Below, in pieces: positions 54,228 to 62,468 of a DNA stretch of 64,000 nt. Within the stretch, counting starts at the first letter, position 1. Each line of letters opens with the position of its first letter. The position numbers and the translations under genes are program-made. The stretch lies in the NCBI GenBank assembly GCA_903876665.1, contig CAIRAY010000111.1:1-64000 (forward strand), read 5' to 3'. Source of the stretch: an uncultured Fibrobacterota bacterium. Its GTDB lineage: Bacteria > Fibrobacterota > Fibrobacteria > Fibrobacterales > Fibrobacteraceae. The notes beneath the pieces were generated by a model. The model did not search any database, was not told where the DNA came from, and saw only the letters and a list, made by a program, of their open reading frames with translations.

Positions 54228-55237
54228 TCAATCGTCCAAGTCGGCCCAGCGCGAAAGAGTGCCCCTAGGTCCGCAGGTCCTTCCTGCCGGATCACCGCAT
54301 GTTCCTGTTCCTGTACCAGATGGTGGTACTCGGGATGATTCACTTGCTTGAAAATGCCAATAGGAACGGGCCTATGCGGGTAGGTGAAATCAGCGAGGGC
54401 GTGAGTCAACAAGGAGTGCTCGGCATTGGGCTTATGGATGAGCACGCGCTCTTTGCTGTGGGCGCCTTCGCCAATGGGTGCCACTTCAATCTCCAGATTT
54501 TCCGCGAATATTCCTTTTCCATGGCCCGCTCCAAATCGTAGAGGCTCTCCCTCCTCCAGGTGCAGCAAGCCTTCTTCGCGATGGGTCCTTCCAATGTAAG
54601 GTTCGTGGGTTTTGTCGTTGAAGATCACGCAGTTCTGCAGGATCTCTACGAAGGCCACGCCTTTGTGCCTGCCTGCGGCTTCAAAGGTCTTCTGCATGTG
54701 CGCAACATCGTTATCCAGGGTGCGGGCAACAAAAGTCGCGCCGGCCGCCAGGGCAAAGCGAATGGGATTGATGGGTTGGTCAATGCCTCCGTATGGTGTG
54801 GAGCTGGTCACCGAGCCCTGTTTAGAGGTTGGGCTGAGTTGGCCTTTGGTGAGTCCGTATATCTCATTATTAAAAAAAAGGATTTTTAAATCCACATTGC
54901 GACGCAGGGCATGTAGAAGGTGGTTTCCTCCGATGCTCAGGCCATCGCCGTCACCCGTGATCACCCACACCATCAAGTTGGGGTTTATGGCCTTGAGGCC
55001 AGTCGCTATTGCAGGTGCACGGCCATGGATGGTGTGGAATCCATAGGTGTTCATGTAATAGGGAAAGCGACTGGAGCAACCGATCCCCGAAACAAAAGCC
55101 ACATCTTCGCGCTTACGGCCCAGTTTGGGGAGGATGGATTGCACGGCGCTCAGGATGGAGTAATCACCACAGCCGGGGCACCAACGAACTTGGGAATCGG
55201 ATTTGAAATTAGTTTTGGAACAGCTCTCATCACTCAT
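54224..55237 (-). CDS. korB: 2-oxoacid:ferredoxin oxidoreductase beta subunit
   Basis: A 337-residue beta subunit: VRWCPGCGDYSIL at the N-terminus, FVSGIGCSSRFPYYM, and the thiamine diphosphate motif GDGDGLSIGGNHLLHALRRN. FNNEIYGLTKGQLSPTS completes the site. With KorA it oxidises 2-oxoglutarate (or a similar 2-oxoacid) to the acyl-CoA and reduces ferredoxin. The start overlaps the korA stop by four bases (ATGA). The exact substrate is inferred from the family. Confidence 0.92.
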   Translation of the reverse strand: MSDESCSKTNFKSDSQVRWCPGCGDYSILSAVQSILPKLGRKREDVAFVSGIGCSSRFPYYMNTYGFHTIHGRAPAIATGLKAINPNLMVWVITGDGDGLSIGGNHLLHALRRNVDLKILFFNNEIYGLTKGQLSPTSKQGSVTSSTPYGGIDQPINPIRFALAAGATFVARTLDNDVAHMQKTFEAAGRHKGVAFVEILQNCVIFNDKTHEPYIGRTHREEGLLHLEEGEPLRFGAGHGKGIFAENLEIEVAPIGEGAHSKERVLIHKPNAEHSLLTHALADFTYPHRPVPIGIFKQVNHPEYHHLVQEQEHAVIRQEGPADLGALFRAGPTWTID

Positions 55238-57093
55238 TTTTCGGACACTCCGCTTTGGGTCAGATTGGCTTCAAATACATGTACCAGCTCAGAAACTTTG
55301 AAGGGCTGACCTTGCACCTTCTGGTAGCTGTGGACCTTAACGCCTAAACGACCCTGGAGCAAAAATTGCAATTGCCCCACATTCCATTCAGGCACGAGAA
55401 CTCTTCGAAATGATTTGATGATGTCATCTATCCCTTTTGGCAGGGGATTGAGCATGCGCAGATGCAAGTGAGCAATGGAAGCACCATGGTCAAGAAGACG
55501 GTCGACCGCTGTGGCTACGGATCCAAGGGTTCCACCCCAGGACACCACCAGCAGGTCACCCGAGCCCTTGCCCGCCCGCAGGGTTGCCGGGGGAAGGAAA
55601 TCCGCGACGGCGGCAAGCTTGGCTTGGCGCTCATCGGTCATGACTTGATGGTTGAGGGAATCGTAGCTGATCTTACCTGTTAATGATTCGCCCTCAATGC
55701 CACCAATGCGGTGTTCCAAATCAGGTGTTCCGGGAATGGCCCAAGGACGGGCACCCGTTGCCACATCACGCTTGTAGGGCAAATAAGGGCCTTCGCCCCA
55801 CATTTCGCGGGTCATGGAGGGAGTGCGCAAGTCAGGTAAATCTTCTTCGGCAGGAATCAGCCAGGGTTCGGAACCGTTGGCGATGTAGCCGTCGGTTAAT
55901 AGGATGACTGGTGTCATGTGACGCAAGGCAATCTGGCACGCTTCCAGGGTGGCATCAAAACAGTCCGCAGGGCTTGCCGCCGCAAGGACCGGAAGGGGGC
56001 TGTCGCCGTTTCTTCCGAAGGTGGCCTGTAGCAAATCGGATTGCTCGGTCTTGGTGGGGAGTCCGGTGGAAGGGCCGCCCCGTTGCACATTGATGATGAC
56101 GACAGGCAATTCAACCTTGACCGCCAAGTTGATTGCTTCCATTTTTAGGCAGAGGCCGGGACCCGAGGTGGTCGTGACCGCAAGGCCACCCCCGAAGGCA
56201 GCCCCTACTGCCGACGCTGCTGCGGCGATTTCGTCTTCGGCTTGGAAGGTCTCGACCCCGAAATGTTTCCATTGGGCCAGTTCGTGCAGGATTTGGCTTG
56301 CGGGTGTGATGGGGTAACTGCCCAAAAAGAGGCGTCGGCCGGAACGTTTGGATGCGGCCACCAGGCCCAGCGCACAGGCCTCATTGCCCGAAATCTTGCG
56401 GTATTCTCCCGGAGGCAATTTGGCGGGCTTGACCTCGTAGGCGCCGGATTGGAACAGCTCGAGAGTTTCTGCGTGGGAATTGCCTGCGCGAAGTGCGGAA
56501 ATGTTGGCTTCAGCGATTTCAGGATGGGCGGCAAACTTCTTGCGAATCCACTCTTCCGTGTGGTCCAGAGGTCGCCCGAAGATCCAGTTTACCAGGCCCA
56601 GGGCCCACATGTTTTTACAGCGGGCCGCATTTTTTCCCTTGACGGGGCCACCGGCCAAAGCCTTTTCTGTCAGGGAATGGATATCCAGTTGAATCACGCG
56701 GAAGTCGCTCAGAGTGCCATCTTCCAGAGGATTGGATTTGCATTCTGCAAGCTTCAGGTGCTTTTCATCAAATCCATAGGTGTCCACAATCAGGATACCC
56801 CCTGTCTTCAAATCATGCCGATGGACCAAAAGGGCCGCGACATTCATGGCTACCAAGGCGTCCAGCTCATCGCCCGGAGTGCTGATGTCGCTAGAGGCAA
56901 AATGGATCTGATAAGCCGAAACCCCGGCCCGGGTGCCAATGGGGGCGCGTATTTCAGCAGGGTAATCCGGGAAGGTGGCGAGGTCATTTCCGAATTCGGC
57001 ACTGGTGGTCGCAAACTGCGCCCCGACCAGTTGCATGCCGTCACCGGAGTCTCCGGCAAAGCGGACTACTGCAGATTTTAGGTCAATTTTCAT
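55234..57093 (-). CDS. korA: 2-oxoacid:ferredoxin oxidoreductase, fused gamma-alpha subunit
   Basis: A 619-residue protein. Residues 1-190 are the gamma domain (VRFAGDSGDGMQLVGAQFA). Residues 200-600 are the alpha domain, with LFLGSYPITPASQILHELAQ, AEDEIAAAASAVGAAFGG, TTTSGPGLCLKMEA and NVQRGGPSTGLPTKTEQSDL. The fused gamma-alpha form is common for 2-oxoglutarate:ferredoxin oxidoreductase. The ATG at 57093 is used. A TATATT box (57100-57105) lies six bases upstream. Confidence 0.92.
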   Translation of the reverse strand: MKIDLKSAVVRFAGDSGDGMQLVGAQFATTSAEFGNDLATFPDYPAEIRAPIGTRAGVSAYQIHFASSDISTPGDELDALVAMNVAALLVHRHDLKTGGILIVDTYGFDEKHLKLAECKSNPLEDGTLSDFRVIQLDIHSLTEKALAGGPVKGKNAARCKNMWALGLVNWIFGRPLDHTEEWIRKKFAAHPEIAEANISALRAGNSHAETLELFQSGAYEVKPAKLPPGEYRKISGNEACALGLVAASKRSGRRLFLGSYPITPASQILHELAQWKHFGVETFQAEDEIAAAASAVGAAFGGGLAVTTTSGPGLCLKMEAINLAVKVELPVVIINVQRGGPSTGLPTKTEQSDLLQATFGRNGDSPLPVLAAASPADCFDATLEACQIALRHMTPVILLTDGYIANGSEPWLIPAEEDLPDLRTPSMTREMWGEGPYLPYKRDVATGARPWAIPGTPDLEHRIGGIEGESLTGKISYDSLNHQVMTDERQAKLAAVADFLPPATLRAGKGSGDLLVVSWGGTLGSVATAVDRLLDHGASIAHLHLRMLNPLPKGIDDIIKSFRRVLVPEWNVGQLQFLLQGRLGVKVHSYQKVQGQPFKVSELVHVFEANLTQSGVSEK

Positions 57094-57099
57094 CAAAGA

Positions 57100-57105
57100 A
57101 ATATA
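57100..57105 (-). promoter_or_regulatory. -10 box for korAB
   Basis: TATATT on the minus strand, six bases before the korA ATG at 57093. No standard ribosome site is in between. Confidence 0.4.
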
Positions 57106-57287
57106 CCCCCATGGACGCGGAGTTTGGAATCGGTTTGTCAGCTATACCCGTCATTCATCGGCGAAACGAGCCTTGTTTCACGGAGAGGTATCTGTGGATA
57201 CGCTAGGGACAAAAAATGAATATTGTCCAAACGGTGTTATTTTTGCTAATCTATCTTTGTTCCATTCTGGATCATTTTGGAGTAGGC

Positions 57288-58616
57288 ATGGCCAACATTC
57301 GGTATAAGAAAACTCTTTTGTACAAAGTGGTTTTGCTGTACTTTTTTTTCAATATCATCAGCATCTCGTTTTTCACTTTTGTGATCGCAAATAATCAGGC
57401 CGAGCTGGTTGTCGAGAATACCCGTGGGCAAGCTACGGATTTAATGGAATCCCTTTTGGGAACCCTCCAGAAGTCCGTGCAGAAAGGGCCCTCGCTTGCG
57501 GTGACCGATAGCGCAAGCACGTTGGCAACGTTGCAAGAGGTGTTGAAGGGGTTACCCCACAAGTACCTGATCCTCCAGGAGGACAGTTTGGTTCTGGCGA
57601 GTTCCCCCGGGTTCACCTCCATTCCATCAGACTTCCGGGCCGGGGCCTTGAAGGCTGCGACCTCCCGGGAATTTTCTGGAAAATCCTGGTATCTGCAGGT
57701 GAAGCAATGGGATCGGGTGATCCGCTTTTTTGTGCCTTTGGATGAATTTGGCCTTCAAAAAACGACTCTCTTCATTGAAATGGACATGGATAAAATTGGA
57801 ACCAGTGTCCGCAATTTGGTGCGCCTGGTCATTTTTACGGTAATCATTTTGTCTGTTCTGCATTTCTTCTTTGGATTCCTGGTCTTCCGAATCGTAGTCA
57901 GTCCCATCCAGCGGTTGTTTTTTGCCACCCACAGGTTGGCTGAAGGGGATTGGTCCCATAAGGTTGCATTCAAGCGTGATGATGAATTTGGGGCGCTGGG
58001 AGACAGTTTCGACAACATGGTGGCGACAATTCAGACAAATATTGCTGAATTGCAAAATCGTATGGACGCACTGGCTCTGGCCCACGGGCGCATCCAGCAA
58101 ATGGCTATTACCGATGAGCTGACCGGGCTTCACAATCGGCGGCACTTATTCGAGCGCATGACCGAATCTTTAGCCACTTCCATTCGCTATCGATATCCTC
58201 TGGGTTTGATTTTAATCGACATCGATCACTTTAAAAAGGTGAACGATGTCCTGGGCCATTCGGCGGGTGACCAAGTGTTGCGGGATGTTGCAGCAGAGCT
58301 ACGCAAGCATACCCGGGCAAGCGATATTTTGGCTCGCTATGGTGGAGAGGAACTGGTGGTTTTGCTACCCGCCTCTCAGCTTGCCGATGCGGTTCAGGCT
58401 GCGGAAAAGTACCGTCGCGCCATCGAATCCATGGTTACAATTCTCTCCGATGGAAGAGAGGTCCGGGTTACCATAAGCCTAGGGGTAACTGAATACTTGG
58501 TCGCATCCAGCGGGGCTGGGGGCGATCTGACCCTGGAAGCATTTATCAACGTGGCCGATGTGGGACTCTACCAATCCAAAAAGAATGGCCGCAATCAGGT
58601 AACCTCGAACCAATGA
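57288..58616 (+). CDS. membrane HAMP-GGDEF diguanylate cyclase
   Basis: A 442-residue sensor. Two membrane helices (about 12-35 and 178-200) flank a periplasmic region. A HAMP domain (about 200-255; VVSPIQRLFFATHRLAEGDW) and a GGDEF domain (about 270-440) follow. The active site is GGEEL and the I-site RASD precedes it by five residues, so it should be an active, product-inhibited cyclase. ATG 57288 has TTGGAG six bases upstream, better than an ATG at 57216 that would add another hydrophobic stretch. It is coupled by ATGA to the next gene. Confidence 0.9.
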   Translation: MANIRYKKTLLYKVVLLYFFFNIISISFFTFVIANNQAELVVENTRGQATDLMESLLGTLQKSVQKGPSLAVTDSASTLATLQEVLKGLPHKYLILQEDSLVLASSPGFTSIPSDFRAGALKAATSREFSGKSWYLQVKQWDRVIRFFVPLDEFGLQKTTLFIEMDMDKIGTSVRNLVRLVIFTVIILSVLHFFFGFLVFRIVVSPIQRLFFATHRLAEGDWSHKVAFKRDDEFGALGDSFDNMVATIQTNIAELQNRMDALALAHGRIQQMAITDELTGLHNRRHLFERMTESLATSIRYRYPLGLILIDIDHFKKVNDVLGHSAGDQVLRDVAAELRKHTRASDILARYGGEELVVLLPASQLADAVQAAEKYRRAIESMVTILSDGREVRVTISLGVTEYLVASSGAGGDLTLEAFINVADVGLYQSKKNGRNQVTSNQ

Positions 58617-59896
58617 GAAAATGGAGAACGGAAATATTCCTTGCCCTGGTCGCCTGCATGGCGATTTGGTTCACAGCAGGATTGATCGCAGGAAGCGTTC
58701 GGCAACATGTGATCGAGCTTGAAATTTTGATGTTGGAGCGGGAATATCAGGATGAAGGAGCTCCTCATTTACACATGGTGGCCAAATTTGTGCGACAGTA
58801 CAAGGCCTATAAGAAGGAACTCTCCCGTGCCGAGGTGGATTTGGGGGATCAGAAAATTCTGGCCGCATTTGCCGATAGCCTGAACACTTCGGGGAAAATT
58901 CATGGTGATCCCTCTTTTTTTGGGATGCTCAGCAAGGCCTCCATCAACGGGATTCGCCATTTGATGAATTCCCGATTATTGCCCGATACTACTGTATTTG
59001 AGGTCAATCGCCATCTGGAATTGGCGTATTATCTGGAGCGCAACCGCGAATACCGTCAGGCTCTGCGGGAGTATTCAGTCTTTTCGGAAACCGGGCCTGT
59101 TTTGGGAATAATCTGGTTGCACCAAGGCTATTGCCATGCCATCCTGGGCGAAGTTTCCCAAGCGCGAAATCTTTTCTTGCAGGTGATCCAGGAACATGGC
59201 GACTCTCAGCTGGGAGTCACCGCGTCCATTCTTCTTGCCTATCTGGAGAGGTTTGTCCATGAAGGGGGACGGGTGGCTTCTGGAGGAATGAAACGTCAGG
59301 AACGCGCGGTCAATTTGGCTGAATTGTTCCAATGCAAGGAAGCTTTGATGGTGATTGATTCCCTGGATGCGAAGGAGTCCCTGAAGGCAAGTACAGCCTA
59401 CTACAAAGGACTTTGCCTAGAAGAATTGGGAGACAAACTAGGTGCAACCAAGTCCTATGCCAAAAGCATAAAGGGAAGCGAGGATTTGACCCTCTCCCGG
59501 GACGCCAATCGAAGGTTACTCATTATTGGCTCTCAAATTTCCCCATCCAATTCCATCCGGAATTCCGCCATACGAATGAATCAAACCTTTCAGGATCCAA
59601 TATTCAAGGAAATTCAAAAGGCCGATCTTCCCAGCAGGGTCCTACCTGTTTCGGATTCAATTCCCGCCCAAGTCGCTCCGGAAATGGACTCCTTGGAAGA
59701 GTTTGTGAAGGAGAATGCTTCTACCCAGGCCACCTCCAAGACTCGACCTGAACGCGTCAAGCTGATGACCAAATCCGGAAAAGTTCTTTATGGAGAGCTT
59801 CTGTCTGGAAAACAGGATCGCATCCAGCGGATTCGCACCATTATGGGGGTGGTCGGGATTCCCCAAAAAGAAATAGCGAATATTATTGCTCAGTAA
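58613..59896 (+). CDS. membrane-anchored TPR-like protein
   Basis: A 427-residue protein with an N-terminal helix (IFLALVACMAIWFTAGLIAG) and TPR-like helix pairs at about 140-200 (ELAYYLERNREYRQALREY, IIWLHQGYCHAILGEVSQARNLF) and 245-295. The C-terminal 60 residues are polar. It overlaps the cyclase stop by four bases, so it probably works with that cyclase; the function is not known. The tail overlaps a convergent lipoprotein gene by 14 bases. Confidence 0.75.
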   Translation: MRKWRTEIFLALVACMAIWFTAGLIAGSVRQHVIELEILMLEREYQDEGAPHLHMVAKFVRQYKAYKKELSRAEVDLGDQKILAAFADSLNTSGKIHGDPSFFGMLSKASINGIRHLMNSRLLPDTTVFEVNRHLELAYYLERNREYRQALREYSVFSETGPVLGIIWLHQGYCHAILGEVSQARNLFLQVIQEHGDSQLGVTASILLAYLERFVHEGGRVASGGMKRQERAVNLAELFQCKEALMVIDSLDAKESLKASTAYYKGLCLEELGDKLGATKSYAKSIKGSEDLTLSRDANRRLLIIGSQISPSNSIRNSAIRMNQTFQDPIFKEIQKADLPSRVLPVSDSIPAQVAPEMDSLEEFVKENASTQATSKTRPERVKLMTKSGKVLYGELLSGKQDRIQRIRTIMGVVGIPQKEIANIIAQ

Positions 59897-60764
59897 ACCG
59901 GAGCACACGGAGCAGGGTGTCGGTCATGACAACCTGGGTCGAGGATCGGTTCATAATCAGGAATACCAAGCTTTCCGTGCTTTGCGCTTGGTAACGAATG
60001 GAGTCTCCGTCATTTTGGCGGTGGTATGCCGATTGGCCCGGCTCCGTGCCTGTAGCCAGGAAATCGTCCAAGGAAGCGTTGTCCATAAGATAGGCGTCAA
60101 TCGTGGCCTTGCCTGCTACGGAACCCACCAGGGAGTCCCCTTCCTCCAGGTTCACGGTTTTCCAGAAGTGATTGCCGGCGTTAATGGGAAGTCCCGTGTG
60201 CAGGCTGACGGTGAAAATTTCGCTCATGTTCAGGTTTTTGACGATGTTTGGAATCGATGGCTCTGGGGACTGATAGCCAGCCAGGAGTAGCGCATTGACC
60301 TGCCAAGCCGTGTCGCCAGGATGGTTGATGGAAATGGTAAAACCATCGGAGCCATGGATGGCAAAGTGGAGAGGGAGGTTCAAATAGCCCGGGCCGATTT
60401 CGAATTCACCGCCAAGGGGTGTATAATTTTGAGCCTCGTTGCGTTGGTACGCGGCTTGCAGGGAATCGAGGCCACGAAGCAATCCATACACCTCCACCGA
60501 ATCTGCATCCGCCGGAGATTCAATGTCGAAGCGAATACGAACTTCACAGCCAGCCCGCACCTTGAAATATTGTTGCACAATGGTGTCGTTAATTGGATGT
60601 AGAGGTGGAATTACAATGGAGTCCGCCGGGAGAGCTACGGTGTCCCGAATAGAAACAGAAGGAATTCCGCCATCGACCCATGCAGGATAAAAAGAATTGC
60701 ACGACGACAGCAAGGCCACAAGGATGGTCCCCAGGCTAAAGAGGCGAATACGGATGGATCTCAT
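59883..60764 (-). CDS. lipoprotein of unknown function
   Basis: A 293-residue lipoprotein with signal LGTILVALLSSC (Cys about 22). The body is predicted to be beta-rich (FKVRAGCEVRIRFDIESPADADSVEVYGLL) and may be a pre-peptidase-C-like or jelly-roll fold. It is the second gene of a pair with the outer-membrane protein, overlapping it by four bases, and probably acts with it at the outer membrane. Confidence 0.72.
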   Translation of the reverse strand: MRSIRIRLFSLGTILVALLSSCNSFYPAWVDGGIPSVSIRDTVALPADSIVIPPLHPINDTIVQQYFKVRAGCEVRIRFDIESPADADSVEVYGLLRGLDSLQAAYQRNEAQNYTPLGGEFEIGPGYLNLPLHFAIHGSDGFTISINHPGDTAWQVNALLLAGYQSPEPSIPNIVKNLNMSEIFTVSLHTGLPINAGNHFWKTVNLEEGDSLVGSVAGKATIDAYLMDNASLDDFLATGTEPGQSAYHRQNDGDSIRYQAQSTESLVFLIMNRSSTQVVMTDTLLRVLRFTEQ

Positions 60765-62317
60765 TGAATTTCCTCCCGATTCACCAATTTGGGAAAAAAG
60801 GGCAAGGGTAGGGTGAGTCCCAGGCGGAGGTCGCCATACCCCTGAGTGTCGTAGGAATATTCAATTTGCAAAGCCATGGGCAACTGGGTGAAAAAATAAT
60901 CGAGCCCAATGATCCCATTGATGAGTGCTTTAACTTTCTCGGAATATAGCGAGACGGTATTGATTTGGGTACGGGACATGCCTCCTTCGACGCCCGTGCG
61001 CAGAAGAAAAATGGTCCCACTTCGATTCCCTCGCAGGCCTTCTACGCCAGTGGCAAGTGGAATCGCCAAATGAATGCCGGCTCCTCCCGAAAAGCGCCTG
61101 CTTAGGGAATCCACCTTTTCGTGGTATTGCCATTGGGAATAGCTGGTCCATAGGCGCGGATTGAGCAAAAGCCTGCGCCCAAGCGGGTGGTAGTAGGCGA
61201 GGGACGTTGTAACCCCAAGAAGCTTGCTCGGAGCGGGATCGGTGGCCTTGGAGGGAAGATTTTTTCCGATAGTTCCCGAGACATTGAAGAAGGTTTTTCC
61301 AAAGAGATACCGGTTGCGTAGTTCGAAGGCTGCGCTCCCGGAACGGTTTCCCTGGAATTCATCGCGTAATGATTTCACCAGGGACAGGCGCTCTTTTTTG
61401 GTGAGAAGAATCGACTCGGCCCGGGCCATGAACGCTGCTTGCTGGACCAGGGATTTTACCTCGGATTCAAATAAATCATCGCGGAAGGGGAATGGAGGAA
61501 TCACCGCGGAAAGCCTTTCGCGAATTTCTTTTTCGTTGGCAAGGAGCTGTGCGGAATCATTTTGAATTTGTGTGCTAATTTGCAGAATAATGCTATCCAA
61601 AGTCTGAATTCGCCTAGACTCCGCTTGGATTGAATCCACGCTGAAACTGAAGGAATCCAAAACCAAATTGGGAACCGGGAGTCTTTCCAGGCTTGGAATG
61701 ATTACCAGGAAAGAATCCCGGGGAATACCCAGTGTCAAAATCTGGGAAAAATGACCCAGGCTACGCACAACAGCGTAGGATTTTTCAGGGGTCAGGCTAT
61801 AATGAAAACAAGGGGTTGGCTGATCGGGAGCTGGAATCCCTCGAGTGAGAAACTGGACCCGGCTTGGAAGGGATGGTTTGATTTGAGTAATGCCAAAGCG
61901 TGAAGCCTGATTCAACGTTACTTTGGAAGTTCCGTCATCCAGCACGATCTTTTCTTTGTCAGAAAGAATCAGCCGGTTATTAAAAAGGATTTCGGCAATT
62001 TCCTGACCGGAGGGGGTCAGGAATCGGGTATGATTGATCGAGGAGGATGGAATCTGTTTGGGCCAGAGGAAGGCGTTTTTGGCGCTGTATAGCAGACTGT
62101 TGAGGTCGATTTGGTAGATGACTGGACTTGATTTTTCTTCTTGAATTCGGTAAAGGAAGTTTTCCGCCATCGCCGTTTCTGGTTTCGTGACCAAGGGGAG
62201 ATTTTCGGATCCCATGAAATACCCGCTCCCCGGGGATTGGGCGAAACCTGATGCGACTAGGGCCAGGAAAGAAAGATGCTTCCACCAGGAAAAACGAATG
62301 AAATCGGGGTAAATCAT
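60761..62317 (-). CDS. predicted outer-membrane protein with a periplasmic helical segment
   Basis: A 518-residue protein with a signal peptide (LSFLALVASGFAQS). A helical stretch (about 230-320; AESRRIQTLDSIILQISTQI, ANEKEIRERLSAV) is followed by repeated beta strands from about 330 to the end (YLFGKTFFNVSGTIGKN, LALQIEYSYDTQGYGDLRLG), typical of a barrel. No family name can be given. It is divergent from the autotransporter-repeat gene across a region with a nested inverted repeat. Confidence 0.7.
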   Translation of the reverse strand: MIYPDFIRFSWWKHLSFLALVASGFAQSPGSGYFMGSENLPLVTKPETAMAENFLYRIQEEKSSPVIYQIDLNSLLYSAKNAFLWPKQIPSSSINHTRFLTPSGQEIAEILFNNRLILSDKEKIVLDDGTSKVTLNQASRFGITQIKPSLPSRVQFLTRGIPAPDQPTPCFHYSLTPEKSYAVVRSLGHFSQILTLGIPRDSFLVIIPSLERLPVPNLVLDSFSFSVDSIQAESRRIQTLDSIILQISTQIQNDSAQLLANEKEIRERLSAVIPPFPFRDDLFESEVKSLVQQAAFMARAESILLTKKERLSLVKSLRDEFQGNRSGSAAFELRNRYLFGKTFFNVSGTIGKNLPSKATDPAPSKLLGVTTSLAYYHPLGRRLLLNPRLWTSYSQWQYHEKVDSLSRRFSGGAGIHLAIPLATGVEGLRGNRSGTIFLLRTGVEGGMSRTQINTVSLYSEKVKALINGIIGLDYFFTQLPMALQIEYSYDTQGYGDLRLGLTLPLPFFPKLVNREEIQ

Positions 62318-62328
62318 TTTATTTTCCC

Positions 62329-62334
62329 ATTGTA
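62329..62334 (-). promoter_or_regulatory. -10 box for the outer-membrane protein gene
   Basis: TACAAT on the minus strand ends 11 bases before the ATG at 62317; GGGAAA in between may act as a weak ribosome site. Confidence 0.35.
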
Positions 62335-62346
62335 ACCAAATTTTAT

Positions 62347-62421
62347 GGGACAGATGCTGCTTTTTGTCAAAACATTTCCAGTCAAATTGATCGACTGGTT
62401 CAATATATACTCATCTGTCCC
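62347..62421. promoter_or_regulatory. nested inverted repeats in the divergent promoter region
   Basis: GGGACAGATG (62347-62356) is exactly inverted as CATCTGTCCC (62412-62421). Inside it, CCAGTC (62378-62383) and GACTGG (62393-62398) form a second pair. The set lies between two divergent promoters, so it could be an operator for a dimeric regulator that controls both surface genes. Confidence 0.5.
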
Positions 62422-62453
62422 AAAAATTTCTGGAAATTTTCTCCAATTCGGGA

Positions 62454-62459
62454 TACAAT
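62454..62459 (+). promoter_or_regulatory. -10 box for the autotransporter-repeat gene
   Basis: TACAAT, nine bases before the ATG at 62469; TGGAAA 17 bases upstream matches four of six -35 positions. No ribosome site in the gap. Confidence 0.4.
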
Positions 62460-62468
62460 AGATCACAA

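Noticed and set aside
57216-57287. Earlier ATG for the HAMP-GGDEF gene
   Set aside because: It would add a hydrophobic stretch and has no ribosome site, whereas ATG 57288 has TTGGAG at the right distance.
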